Positions 25,801 to 40,800 of a stretch of 64,000 bases of DNA are shown here, in pieces. The notes beneath the pieces were generated by a model, which worked only from the letters and a program-made list of their open reading frames with translations, did not search any database and had not been told where the DNA came from. Position 1 is the first letter of the stretch; every line of letters starts with the position of its first letter. Both the position numbers and the translations under genes were made by a program. This DNA is from Balanoglossus misakiensis (Eukaryota; Hemichordata). The DNA is taken from positions 7,378,001 to 7,442,000 of the forward strand of contig CM082582.2 in NCBI GenBank assembly GCA_040954595.2, given 5' to 3'.

Positions 25801-28800
25801 CAGAGGAAGCAAATCTCAAGATAACGCTGGTGTTGAAACGAGGTTCTTCCGGTGGAAGTCTAGACACAGTTTGGGCCGACTTCAAGTCTATATACCACCA
25901 GAAAATAATTGTTAAGCATTTTTGAACCAGTGAAAGAATGAATGAATGAATGAATGAATGAATGAATGAATGAATGAATGAATGAATGAATGAATGAATG
26001 TACAAACAAACGAAAGAAAAAATGGAACACTGCCAATATCCAAAAGAGAAGCCTTCACATTGGAATACCAATACATACAAATTGGTGCCTTGTTGCCAAG
26101 TCTAGCCTAATTGGATTAAAATCAAGCCACGAAATGAATGTACGTCATTCGCAAATTGTCTTGAGAAGTGGGTCGCGTAATTCCAAAGTACGGAGCAATC
26201 AAGCCCATTTTTCTACATCAGATTATAATTGCATATTATTCATTTGTCACCGTTGAGTACAGCTAAAAGCTGACAAATGAGGAGGGGGCTGCCAGTGTAC
26301 AAACAGATTAACTGCTCACTGCTTTGCCCGATAAATTCAATCAATCTCCCCGATTAATCTTCTGAACAGGGACGCTATCCAAACACGCGTGTGATGTCAG
26401 AGAAAATATCATGTTGTTTAGATGTAGGTTGCTGTTTAGACAGAAATGCGGCAAAAACATCTCATTAACGAAATACTCCCACTGAAACAATCCACCACAG
26501 TGTCAGTAAAGAAGCCCTGACTAGTAATTTAGCAAATGTTGTGCTGACCAATCAGAGAAGCTGACCTGATGCATCAAGCAAAGGACCAATCAGGCAGGGC
26601 TACACATCAAGGCCACAGTCAGTCTCAAGGAGCTCAGGATGACTGCTAGAAGTGCTACTTGTATTTTACAAATGAGGCCCCCTTTGCTTCAATAAATCAT
26701 TCCATCCCTATAAGTGGGAAGATTGTGGTAGGTTACTGACATCGGTGGGACTGTCAGATACTTCCTTACCCACTGTCACTTTCCCTTCTTAGGGATAGTA
26801 TAAAAGCTAAATTGCCTAGCGATAAACTGTTGTCCAGTTCTGTGGTATTTACATAGCAATGCCAGACAGGAAGCCAACTCACACCTCAACACAGGACTTC
26901 AGATGACTTATAACCGGCTTTATGAATTAGCAGTACTTCTCAGCAGGACAATCAAAATCCAACTGGTGAACACCATGGGGTTATTGACCGTGAATTGAAA
27001 ATGCAGTGCGTTTTGCAATCAATGAATTCGACATCTACTGTACACAGATGTGAAACTTTTTAGGTGAGAGAAAATGACATATTCGTGGTTAAGGACAGTA
27101 AACTACTAACGTAAAACTGAAATATGAGTCATAATATCTCAATTTTCGTCATTTTATCAATCATTATGATTATGCACCTCAAATTAACTCGCATTGTTAT
27201 GCACATAATAAAGAAAGAACACTGCCAGACATATTGTGCGCAAAGACTAAATGCATTACAGCTGGCCTTGGTTGTGAATCTGTAGAAGAAACATCTGGTC
27301 CGTTGGAAGGAGGGGGGGATAGGCGACAGCAAGGACAATGAAAGGAAACAGGACCATGGACACCAGTAGTTGAATTACATGTTCTTGCATCCAGTGTTGA
27401 CTATAAAGCATCATCAAACCTGCTTAATTTTAGCTTTTACGGAAGCGCACATATCCAAGTTATGGAAACAGTCAACACAGCTGAGGTCTACAGTACTGTG
27501 AACACAGGGAGCCATTATTGCCGGACATACTGGTCTAAATAACGGTTTGCCCCCATCAGTCAGCCATGGTCGCCCTTCCGCAGATTCAATGCACTGGGAA
27601 ACAGATGGAAATCGCTGGAGGAAATGGACATCCCTTCACGGCCACACAGCAACGATGTTAATTTCATCAGTGGGGTTGATATCAATAATTTAAGCTGTGG
27701 CACACGTTCAGGAAGACTTTTTCAACCAGAGTTCCTGGTCGTCTGATATGACAATGAGAAAATCAAACAGTGGAAGTACGTGTATGAACGTCCCAAATGT
27801 GATATGGATAACCATTAAATATGCAGGATGTCTGCAATAAATGGACTTTGACAACAATATGATATTCGACTGCTTTTCATATAATGGTCTGCAGATGCAG
27901 ATACATTTCACTGAGGCAATATTATGAACACATAATCCAAGGAAATGGTACAATCAGTCATTTCCCCTTTAATGTCGTCATCTGTACTAGTCAGAGGTGA
28001 AATGAACTCCCTCCTCCTACCACTTTCACTGCATTTAGACATTCACTCTCCCTGTACTGTTGTAACAAGGTTGATGTAACACTGGTGACGCATTTGCTTT
28101 CTCTTGTACCGGAGTTGTACAGTACATGAGTTGACAAATCTCAGCTCCCAGATTACATGTACAATTGTACATCCATTGTTCTCGCACAGGTAACAATACA
28201 GAGCTCAACATCAATCCGGTCACCTCTGAAAAACACACGAAACAAAACATTGTTTTACGGGAAAAACAAAAGCATCGGTGCGCTATAGTTGATTACCACA
28301 AAAGACGGACACCGTTTATTTCATCGGGTGAATGCCGTGATTAGCAATTGCCCCAGGGCCTGCTTCGCTACCTGTATTTGTCATTTGTCGAATCTCATCA
28401 GTACAAGTTTGCATCAAGTGGTCGGAGAGGCCAGCCAACAAATAGAACAGGCTCTCCTCCAGGGGGCTTGAACAATTAAACAATGTAACCCCCCAGTGAC
28501 AAGGTTCACCTCTCTCCCTCAATAGATGGAACGCCGGAAGTTACAATGACAGGCGTCATTCTTTTTAAAGGTCTCCAGAGTCCCACACGTACAACACAGA
28601 CAGATCTGGACCATGCCCAGAAAGTGGGTTGATCGATTTCTCAGAGTTTTCCACCACTTGTGAGTGAGAGTCTCCTGTTACAAGTGCATTCAACATAGTC
28701 ATAAAACATGTAACAGTTAACTGTGATATAACCTAAATTGTCCACTTTTGTTTTCGGAGGACAAAACGGCCAATTTTTGTCCTCATTTTCAGGGTGTTTA

Positions 28801-31800
28801 CAAACGTGCAGTATGTACACAATGTATGCACAATGCAAAAAGCAGACACCCAGAGTGTGTCGATGCGATATAAACAAGACATTTAATAGTGGCCCTGGCA
28901 CAGCTCACAAAAGGGTCTTGCATTATTACACCACTGTCCTTCAAACTCAGACAGCGTCACATCCGCATGGCGGTCCTAAACAAGTCAGGTGTCACCGTTT
29001 GGTTGAAGGTGGGAACAGACACACTGCCAGGAGGGACATACAAATGTACAGGACAGTCCACTCTGGGAACAAAGGCATCCATCACGGAATATCTCTCCAC
29101 CTGTTACATCCAACTGACATCATTCATGATGGCAGACATCTGTGTAGGGGGATGAGGGGAACGCATTATGAATGGGTCCCGCTTTCTATACTCTGATAGA
29201 GTGCAGTTACACAACCATTTATTTTGGTCTTTATTTACTACAGCGTTGCCATCATAAAAACTAGATCAGACACTGACTCGTAAAAAAAAAAATATGGGGA
29301 GCTTTGTGATTGAGTACAAGCTGGGGAATAGACATTATTGCAACTGAACAACCATTTGTTTTTCATACTACAAAATACGAAAATGGTCCGATCTAGTTTT
29401 GTAAATGTGAAATTTTGTTGAAATCGACAAAAGCCAATGATCATCATCAATTTGGAATCTGCCAAGTGTTTACATGTATATGTAAGCTGACGTCAAAGAA
29501 ATCCAAACATTAATTTAGCATATTGGGAATATGATATTGAATATCAAATCACCAACTCATAATGATCCCCCGTAATAAACTTAATAGGATGTGGCCATTT
29601 GCGGGATATATGCAGCGGCTATTACTGGTCTTCTCAGCAAAAAGTCATTTCCAAATGCAGCTCAGCTCAGCTGCAAGTTGTCCTAGAGCCATTACTACAG
29701 GAGCAATTTGTCTTGTAATCTCACAGCTGATCACAGTTCAAACACAACTACTCTGCCGTGGCCTTGTTGGGAATTCACCCAGACATGGTAATCAGGCTGT
29801 TATGTGAGCTGTCTGTGTTAGTGGGCAAGTGCGTGTGTAATAAACCTCAGTCTTGTTGCTACCTCTGCCAGGTCATCCCAAGTAGCTTCTTCCGCAGGCA
29901 AGAAGAGCTGTTGGGAGCAATCCTGACATGATCCACTCAGGAAGGAGGTTTTCCAAGGCTCTTGTGAAAAAGTCCTTCCGGTATCATCCTGGTGTAAAAT
30001 CAGCACTAGGAACTCGGGGTCACATTTACCAATTCCTCATCAAAATGAAATGTTTAAAATTTTTGCTCAAACATCTGAAACAATCATCATGGATTTCTTG
30101 CAAGTTATATATTGACACAGACGTATTTGACAACAAATTAATAATGGCATACAAAATGTGTTTAATATTGGCCATCAATCTCTCAGGGGAATAATAATGC
30201 ATAAATTGTGGGTTACAAGCTATATATACATACGGCCATCTGTACACAGGCCCACATGTATGTAGTACATCACGGTACAGCAGCTGGTAGCAATGTGTCA
30301 TGAAATTCACAATGGTTTCCATGACAATCATTGGGGGCAGAGTGAATCGTTACGTAAGCACTTCCTGGCATGAATCGGCCAAATTGGCAAAAGACATTAG
30401 AAACTGCCTCAGGCTTGGGACTTGCATTTCAACAGCCTTGCATCAGCCACTGGTTCTTAATTACATGTACACAAAATATATATTTTTAGCCCTTCTGAAA
30501 CATTTCTACTGGTATATGAATGTTACATTACCTGTTAAAAAAATCACGCATCACTGTAATTTGATCATGAAACTCTTATGTGTCAATCTGACTATTGTAT
30601 TTTACTTTCTGTTTGTTTTTTTGTTTTTACCCTGAGTACGACCGGAACACAGTTTATGTTGATACCAGCTCGGCCACCTGACACTCTTGTTCTGAAACCT
30701 TCCATCTAAGCAAACAATCTCCACAAACAAGCAAAGAGAAAGCAAAAGAAACTTGACGTTATGAAACCCCAAACCCCCTGCCACCGCATTTGTTCTGTCC
30801 CATTCTGATGTTTTTGTTGTGTAACACCGGTCGGAGAAGGATTTGTTGTCTTGGATGACTGCCGAAAAAACCAAACAAGCAATCTCCTATTCACTGTGCA
30901 AGGCCCTGTCACCATCAACCCTTGGGACATACGCACATGCTGACAGTCTCAAAGAACGGACAAATTCGCAGACAATGGGGCCAGCGCTTGAAGAAGCGTC
31001 AAGACAAAAAGCGACTGATGTAATACTTTGACATCCTTTTTTCTCTCGGAACTGTACAACTGCGTGGCTTGTTCAGGGTACTACAAAATACACGCATCTA
31101 TTCAGAGCGCTGTCAGCCACTGTATTGTACGACCAGGCTTAAGAAGCTTGAACGATCTGTATAGTATCAATGATCATATGGGGAAAATTGCTTCCCAACA
31201 GTTTAAATGTGTATCTGTTTGCTGCGCAGCCCTGGTGATGACACTAAAACAGAACAGACATGATGAGAATCTTGCTACATTTTAAATATTATGTGTATGT
31301 GGCGACATGAACTGGTGATGACTGATCAAGGAACAGTCAGATGCTGCATGCAAACTACAGACTTCCACACACATTAGAATTTTCCCACTATACATGTACC
31401 GGTACATGTACATGCCCACTCAAGAAAACACTGACCCTAGGTGTCCCGACAACACGCAATTCTTGCCAGTGAGTGACATCCAAGCAGCTGATAAATGAGC
31501 CACTTTATGGATATCTACATAAAACTGATGAGAAATTACTGCTTTAATGAGGGGGGAAATTGAGCATTACCCACAATGCAGTGCTATAATTGGAAATATT
31601 TTGCCACAGCCAATAAATCACCCTGGCAGAGTTTGTCACACAATAAAATATGTGTGTATGGTACAATAACACGAAATAAATAAAAGTGCCATTTCTGTCT
31701 GTGTCTTGCACATTCATTATTTTTAACATGGTAATTTCAATTCATGTTCTAGTAGTTACGATTACAACACAGTTGATTATCGATAAAGTTCCCTTCCGTA

Positions 31801-34800
31801 CATTAATTTACATGTTAATATACATGAATTAATGAGCTTGATTAATGATATGTCGACTTGAAAATAGAAAGATGTGTATAGCCAGTAGAGTTGGCCATTT
31901 AATTTTTTTTTTTTAAGTACATGTTGTACCTTGGGGAAATGAAGCGATTATGGAATATTCAATTCCATGACTACGGCTTTATGGAAGCAACCGACAATTC
32001 TGCTGACTCTGCTAACCTTGCAGAAAAATTGTTTTCACACCGTTCTGCACATAGTTCAAAAGTTCATAAAACGTCAAACCTTCACGCTGTTTCAATCACT
32101 TAGTGACAGACTGCATACAAGTGATCTTTGACTCCAGCTTACTGGAAACTATTAAACACTGCTTTCTGTAAAATAGAAAGCAACGGGGGGATATATGTAT
32201 GTGCAATAACGCAAATGGCCATTCCATAAAATGTATGGTTTTTCCCCATAAAAGTGAAATATCGCCATTCACTGTGGCCATCTTCACACTCGACTGACGT
32301 CAACAGAGACGCAAAGTACGTCATCAAAACGGAGACCGGCCAATGAGTGGACGGAATAGAGAAGACTATGCAAGGGTTGAGAGACACTGCAATTAAATGG
32401 TTCACTTCAGATATGGTCATTAGGACATTTTAAAAGTAGAAAGCTTTAGACTGCACACTGTATATGTGTGTAGGGGACCCCCCTTTTTTCACCTGAACTT
32501 TATTTGCTGGCATACATGTACTACGTACAATGGCAGACGCCTTATTCGAGCAGATTTGAATTATGTATTATTTGCGAGAGTTTTTTACGGGTGTGATGCT
32601 CCACTGCGGAAGAAGTGGCATTAAATTTTTATGACCTGATACAAGTATTTTGTCAACTTGACACGAGGATTCAATTGCAGGTGATGCGGTTGCCATGCTA
32701 CAGGAATACAAGTCTAACAATGCTATAACTGCTGAACTATCAGATGATCCAATGTATGTGGGATAAAGATTTAAAACAACATTACATGTATCTTTAAGAA
32801 ATTCTGGTACTACGGCTGATTTCAGACACTGATAATCTAATGTAGTCTGACATGTTGACACAACAGACAATATATACACATTTGTAGCCCCTCTTGCACT
32901 GCCAAGACATACTTGAGTGCCTCAATTCATAATTATACCAGCAGCGGGGCTGGACTCTACGATATCAAGAAAACGGGGTGACAACGTCATACGTGTTCAG
33001 CAATTCCCCAAATTGAGTTCATTCTGATCTACACAACATTGAACAATTGGAAATTTGGGATAATTTTTCCCCAAAACACTAAGTTCTTGCTCTTTACTGA
33101 AAGACAGCAGTGGTGGATACGCAAATCCGAACCCCACCCCCCTGCACGGACATGGTATCTTCCAATTACCGAGTATAGCCATGTATGGCATTTCTATGAC
33201 CGTCCGTCTGTCTGTCTGAGCGCAGCATACTTGGGTCGACCCCTGCCAACCTCCAACACACACAGCAAGTCTACAAGTACACCTCTAATTTATGGCACAA
33301 CACGCTTGACAGGTCACCATGCCAGCCCAGATTTATTATAATTGGGCGTGTGGAATTTAAATCAACACCCTCCTTCCAACAGCTGATCAGAACCATAACA
33401 CGACCGGCCAGTCACTCGACCAAGCATTTCAACTCTGCCCTCTTTTGATAACTGCTAGTTCTACCTAGCTACCAGCTTTAGTACTCAAAACAAACAGGCT
33501 TAGTTAATTCGCCTTCTGATAATCACAAAACTTGAAAATGAGCAGAAATATCACTCACTGAGAGTTAGTTGACTGTTTCTCGACTAAAATGCAAGTCACG
33601 TTTCTGATGAGACTCTCAAGCGAAACTAAGTTCTCAAAATGACAAAATCGTCAAAGATCACAAGATTGTCAAAACACCGAACTTTTTGCTGATACACACT
33701 CAGCCTGGGAGAAGTCCGTTGTCACTTAGAGGTAAAAAACAGTTTTTGCCTGCGTGTTCATTTCTTCAGGGTCTTAGTCCGCGCACACTCCCGGCTGTTT
33801 GGAGATAACGTCCAGGTTTCTCGATGCCACTCAGAGACGGTTGAAATTCCCTCGCGTACGCACAAAAAGTAAATCATCGTCGGCACTGCTGAGTGCGCAG
33901 ACCACCAGTAAGTGTTATCACTGACAGAAACGCATCTACTGTGAAAGGCCTTACTTAATACACCGCATAAAAATTCTGCTTCGCTGACCCGAGCGCAACT
34001 GGCGTCTCTGATCTAACCCCTCTCCGCATCTAACACTCTACATACCCGCCTTGCCAGGCGGCAGATTGTCCGCCAAGAAAGCTAAGTAAAGACCGAGATA
34101 ATTCATTGCATGCATGATGTTCAGAGAGCCACCTAGCTTTAAATTAATACATACGGGTTAATAGATACAGTGCAAAAGGTATGACCCATTTAAATAGCCC
34201 AGACACAGCACAGCCTACATTTTATTGCCCCCATCCCCCTCCCAGATACAATGATTCTTTTTACATCCTTTATTCAAAGCAATAAACTAGTTTCAATGGG
34301 GGCAAAGGTACAGTAAGCTCGGTAAATTTTCGTTCAATTGTTATGGCGAAACTGTACAATTTAGGGTGTGATCAATAGTTTCTAGACACAATGCAAAGAA
34401 ATAAAACAGAAACTAATGTGCCACTAGCTAAGACAGCGAAAAAATTCTCAATTTGGCAGTAGAATCGATGTTTGGGTGTGTAGTTGCATTTGAGAAGGGC
34501 TGGGTGTATTCTCTTCTAGCAAGAAGATAGCCCCTTGGTACAGAAAAGTAGCTGGTTGGTTTTTCTTTGTCTACCAGCCTTTGACAACACCCCTGGTCTA
34601 AAGTCGTCACCCATCCCAGTTAGTCACTCAGTCCAATCATTTCTGCCGGATGTTAACAAGGTTAATTATTGATCTAAAAGCAAATATCATGCCATCTCAT
34701 TCTGTATTCCAATTCCATCCCGGTGATTATGAGGGAGATCTTTACACCTAATGAGGCAAAGCGGCAAGTATGATGTGTAAATCTTGTCGGCGTTCAGAAT

Positions 34801-37800
34801 AACAAATAGCAATTCTCGATAATATCATTTTATTAATCATCTGAAAATTTAATTTCTCCTCAGTAGGCAAACACATGAGATAGTCCAAGCAGGAATGTTA
34901 GATTTTCCACTGACGCCGACCAAAAAAAAACATTAAAGACCAAGGATGCTACTGCTGCCTCCATATGTGACTAAAGTGATATACATAGCACTCCATTGCC
35001 CAGAAATGGGTATCGCACGCCAACATCTGAACCTGAGTGGAATCCGAAATGAGCAGACCGTGGTTATAAATACGTGGACACGTATGTATGTACGGGTGTT
35101 TCAGACCAATGCCTTAATTGGCGACATCCAGAGTCAAACTAGGGATGGACAAATTGCACCAGAAGCCTTCAGAAACACCTGGTGAAACAGATATCCGATT
35201 CTAGACATGATGAATCACAGGGTCCATATTTGTGAAGTTAAATCATTTTCTGTCTGATCTCCTAGTGAATACATATACACTTTTCATAGTAAAATATCTT
35301 TTAGCAATTTTCCTGTCATATTGGGCTTGCTCCATTTCCTTTCTAAGGGAACTCTATAACCCCATGACCTATGCAGTAATTTAAAGATTTTATGAGAAAG
35401 ATACATTGAGGGGGCAACACTATAGCAAAAGTTTTTAAAGCTCAAACAAATGATGTCTTGTCCGAGCCATACTACATGTATGCCTCAGCAATACTTAAAG
35501 TCGGTACCTGTAACCCAGTACCGATGTACAGTGTTGTTGTGTACACTGAACAGCAACAAACCCACACCTGTTTGCGTTGGGTTAACTGTCAGCCAAGGTG
35601 ACATTCTTAAGACACGGTCTGTTTGCGCATGAGGTCAACTCTGACGACTGCGGATTTACGTGTCCTCACCTTCAGAATGTGACAAACACATGCGTAAGAC
35701 GCCAAGTGCCTTCGTGGGTTTTTGTCAGTGTTTGTTGTTGTTGATTTTTTTACGTTCCTGTCAAGTGCACACCCAAAACACAACTTCTGTTGCAGCCCAC
35801 ACCTGAAATGCGGTCGGAGGAATGAATAGTTGGGCTGCTATGTCTGCGCGTGACATCCAAGTCATCCCGGGGTTTAGTCGAACGGGTTTCCTTCTGAATG
35901 AAAAACAATGTTGTTGAGTCATTCCTGGAGGAGGGTCAGGCTGCTCAGGATATAAAGGAATGTCCGTCCACATATGGTCGGGGGACAAGGCTTGTGGGGG
36001 GAGGGGGAGGGGACTCCACTTGATTGATGACAGGGTTCGGACAAGCACATACATGTATGTAGTATTTGGGCAAACGCTATTGAGCAACTTCAAATACATC
36101 AACCAGTTGACGCAATTTCGCATCCTTTGCTGTCATGGGTCCTTGGTCGAACGTGTCATGTTACTCTGCATCATAACCGATGTGGCTCCATTAAAATAGG
36201 TTTAAATTCACAATAAAAGAAACTACCACTAATAAATACCACCCGAGCCCCCTTCCATACTGTAAATTACAACAGAAGAATTGGACAAGACATTCTCTCA
36301 AGTGCATCTTCAGCTGTGTCTGTTTTTAATTTACAAGATGTGTCCTCTATTCTGTGACACTGTCATTTATTTTGAAGGTGGATACCTGAAACCATCCTAA
36401 GAAGTACTGGAATCTCGCTCTTCATCCTTGTAAAGTCGGAGTTGACAGCCTGGCTTAAATTGGCGTAAAGTGAGGTCAAAACACAGTCTTCATTCTCTCA
36501 GCATGCAAGGCCAACTCAAATCTCTCCTACATATGCAGGGCTGTATATTTTGCACAGTGTAATGGGACAAAACGTCCGGATTAAGCAGTGATGTGTCTTT
36601 GTTTCCTTTTGGGGCCGGGACTTGTGTGACCTTTTCTCAAGGGAGTTTAACTTCATGTCGTCATAAGAGCTGTTCGCGGTGGAGGAAATTAGCCGACTGC
36701 AAGGTTCAGGGGTGGGGTCACAAAGCTGCAAGAGACTAAAATCCGCGCATTGTCCCGGCGACCCCGCTGATCCAAGGCGTTGCAAAGTCACCAATGTCTT
36801 TTTTGAATAGAAAACGTAAGTGGGTCCCCCCCTCCCAACCTTGGAGGAATCCATCCCACACTGGCTGACGTTACAAACAACAAAGTCTGTTCAGACCATG
36901 GCCTGAACTCGGCAGAAAGGGATCAAACCAACACCAAGTGATGCGTACATTTGCACCCCCAATAAAAACAACAACACCCTTTTTTATGATTATATACTTC
37001 ACTTGCCTTTGGAGTACGCCTTGCATGGCTACACTCCCCAAGTTGAACAATTTATCACCGTCATATTGAGGGCTATTTTTAGCAATCTCTCTCCCATAGA
37101 TAAAAGCGATTAATTTCAAGCAAAAAATACCTGGCATAGTCTGCCAAATATAAATTCAGCACAAAGACACGTATAACTTTCACTGTGATGCCAACTAGGT
37201 TATCAGTTCAATTGCACAGACGACCGTGGGAAGAGGTGCCTTTTTTTCTCTCATTTGACATCCACGACCTCTCTCTGAAACTGTTGGTTTTCCGTATTGT
37301 GGTCTTACAGTATACATGGTATTCAAGAAAACCTGTCGTTATTGACAGACGATTCATTGCAGTTTGACAAGATGTTCTCATACACTTAATGCCCCCCTCC
37401 CAAAGTACCTAAGTATAGAACTGTCCAAACACTATAAAAGGGCAGAAAAGAACAGTGTCCATACACTATTCCCCAGATGGCCCTACAGCCGAGTTTGGGT
37501 CCGCATACAAATCCATGCCTTTATTCAAGCCTGGTACCAATCAAGATTTCTGTTAATACCCTTCGCACATTCTGGAGATTTGAACACATTTCATTATTTG
37601 CCTACGTCTGGTTTCTTTATCCGAGAGCACGCAGGCTATATTTGAAATGGTAAATTTGACAACGTTGCATGTTGTATACCTTCAAATACTGTAAAACGAA
37701 CGACCTAGTCGAGAAATGTCGTGTGTCTACGTTGGGGGAATTTACAATTATCAGCTAGCAATACACACCACAACTACACACTGTCACTGCTGCAGCAAGA

Positions 37801-40800
37801 TTATCATCGCTTCTCAAGGTGTTCACGTCACGACACACTTTCTAGCAGCTGTCTCACTTCTGCGGCGGGAAAAATATCATTCTATCACTCTGTCAATCTC
37901 GAGTCTCAAAAGCAAACCACCGTCGTCTGACTTCTTCACCATTAGCGCTAACAATCCCGCGACAGCATCTCTGCGATACCAAATAATCGTCTAATAATCT
38001 TCGGCGACACAGCTGGCTTCGAGCTGAAGTGTGGCAGTACATACTAATTAATTCTACTTTTAAACTCTGAACAGCCCAGAAGATCGTCTTGCATCTAGCC
38101 TATCCATCGCTTCCCAAGGATATTCTTTCAGAACTATCTCACATGTGTGTTATTCTTGCAACACGATGATGGGAATTAAGTTTCTCCAGTTAACACCAAT
38201 GTCCGACAGCTGAGAGAAGCATACCTCTATTTTGAACTCAAATATATCTGGCTAAGAACTCTTGGGAAAAAAATCCAATCAAATATTTTGGAAAATATTT
38301 TCAATCCACATACATCATCACTGAAATTACATCACACCGATGAAATATATGTAAACAAATGCCAATGAATCTATCTATTCATAAGTGTCACATATGCAGC
38401 ATGAAGATTTTCTGATCTGATTATAGATTTTATCAGATGCATCTCACATTTCCATGCAATAGCATGATTCCTTTCTGTTCTAAACCCCCTGCCTTCATCA
38501 CCATCATTATTATCCTACCCAAACATGTACGCACTCATATGTTCTGCACTTGAACTTTATTAATCGACCTTTCCAAAGATATGAAACCATTGACCGGAAA
38601 AAATATATCACTGGAGATCTGACCTTTTTAAATGATACAGCTTGATTGAAATTAATTAATTCATGAACCCCTTGTTTCAAAGGGGAGATAATAGCGAGAG
38701 GAGCACTCTTCCTGAATTAGACCAGTCAATTATGCAAATTACATAATTAATCTGACACACAAAATCTCATTTGAATAATTGATATTGACTGTCAATGTCA
38801 GTGCCGCACTGACGTTCAGTGTCACTCTTGTATCGCTGTCACAGATTTTAAACATGGGATTCGGAATTCCCAACCAATTAGATCGCTAATAGCTCGCACA
38901 ACCCCAGGACGCTGTCACAGATGTACACAATGAAAGTCACAGAATTACCCACAGTGCCCCTCTCTTGTCGTGCTATATTTACACATTTGCGACACAGAGT
39001 TCAATTGACAGTTGATGTCAAATATATTCTCTCCACCTCGCCCATTTTCGAAAATAGAAATCAGACCTTGCAATGAAACGAACACTGTGAGAAAAAATGC
39101 AGCCGGCGCACACATCGGATTCTGGGACATTGCCCTGCCTTTCCAACGGGCAAACCAGCGAGAGAACGGAAACAAAAGTTACCGATGCACTGGTGAGCAT
39201 GGGTCTGTGGTCACCATCGGAATGTGGCACGGAATACCACAGGCATTTCTTAAATTGTTTAAATACAGCTACCAAACTATGAAGGATGAAAATCATTTTC
39301 ATCAATATTTCATAACGTATATCACCGCGATGACTAGAGGTGTGCAGAATGGAGTGGGCCTGAGAACACAATAGCCGGCCGTGGGCGTTTCGTTTTTGTT
39401 TTCCGGCAGAGGTGTGCCGTGGCATGGGTGGACAAAGTATGTCTTTAAGGTGTGCTTGAAGTTTAATGGGACAAGCCACAAATCATCGCGAGTTGACCAA
39501 ATAAGAGGAAATCATGTGCAGGAAAACACAGTCATCACACGAGGCTGGAGAACAATGCAAACAGATATTGCCGGCGGCCAACATGAACTGCAGGCCACGG
39601 GTCGTGACCTGGGTGTCAGCTTATCATGGGTGTGTGCGCTTTACAATGGTCTCATAGGCAATTCCATCAGATATATATCATACTATGCTATAACTATATG
39701 ATAGTTTATATGTTAAATTAAAATTTTATAAACATTATTAAAGTGGGAGACAGTCCTTTGTTTTAATCAGATTTTACCTACACTTGGCTCACAGATTCAC
39801 AACAGGAGGATAAAGCATAGACAGTCTATGGATAAAGTGACAGTGCCACAGCCAGGGGGATATATAAACATATATCTCCAACAAGGGAGAATTCACACAT
39901 ATAAATTGCATGTGGTCTGTACGTGTTGGCTGTCCCTTCTCGTCTCTACTCTACTCACAAGGTGTATATAAATCACGCACTTAGTTTATGTGTCTGCAAC
40001 ACATTCAAACTACCATGTCACCTCAACGTGTATTTAGACTGGACGTCTGCCAACCCTGCCTCTGCCCTCGCGTAACTGACCTATCACTCTGCTTCAGTTG
40101 CCGAACCACGTGTACGGTCCCAGTCTAGTACCCCTCTCCCCCCCCCCCCCCCAACTCAGTTTCTTTTTTCTTTCTTTACCTTCTTAGGATCAAATGATTA
40201 GGCGGCGAAACCATGCTTTCTTTACCTACCAAACTCTGGCCGGATGTTACACAACAAGGGTCGTATTGACTTACCAATGGTAAATCATTCGGCCTAATTG
40301 ATCCCTTTGTTCTCGACAACTGAAAATACAGACACTGATACCTGACATCTGTGTCATTTCAAGCCTGGGAAGAAATCCCTGATTAAATATTTATGTCAAC
40401 AGCCTGATGCCTGCCAAATATTTGTTTAGAATCACAGAATGAAGACAATCATATCTAATTAACCCATCTATCGGTAAATTTGCATTTTCAGCCTTTATCC
40501 CTAATTATTGGCCATCATTCATGGTTCAAAGTGTTTGCTAAGTTGATAGTGATCTGCCCTACATATTCCCCTCATTTGCTTGTAGCCCAATACCCTGCTC
40601 TTTTGTATTTTATTGAATTAAGATGGCGTTCCCGGCTTTCATGTTACACACCTCACAATTGACCTGACCGAGATGCCTCTATTGAAGTTGGCAACCTATT
40701 TCCGGTCCACTTCAGAGAACCAACAAACGGGACGGAAACAAATACGTGCCGGGATTCAGTGAAGGAACTCCCACGTATCCGAACTTTTAACAGACAACAC

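Noticed and set aside
25790-26256. ORFs across the AATG repeat
   Set aside because: Tandem tetranucleotides stay open by repetition and the products are repeated HSFI-type peptides.
28738-29196. 152-codon plus-strand ORF in MTSS intron 3
   Set aside because: Composition is like the surrounding intron and no family is recognisable. It was tested mentally against reverse transcriptase, transposase and integrase motifs without a match.
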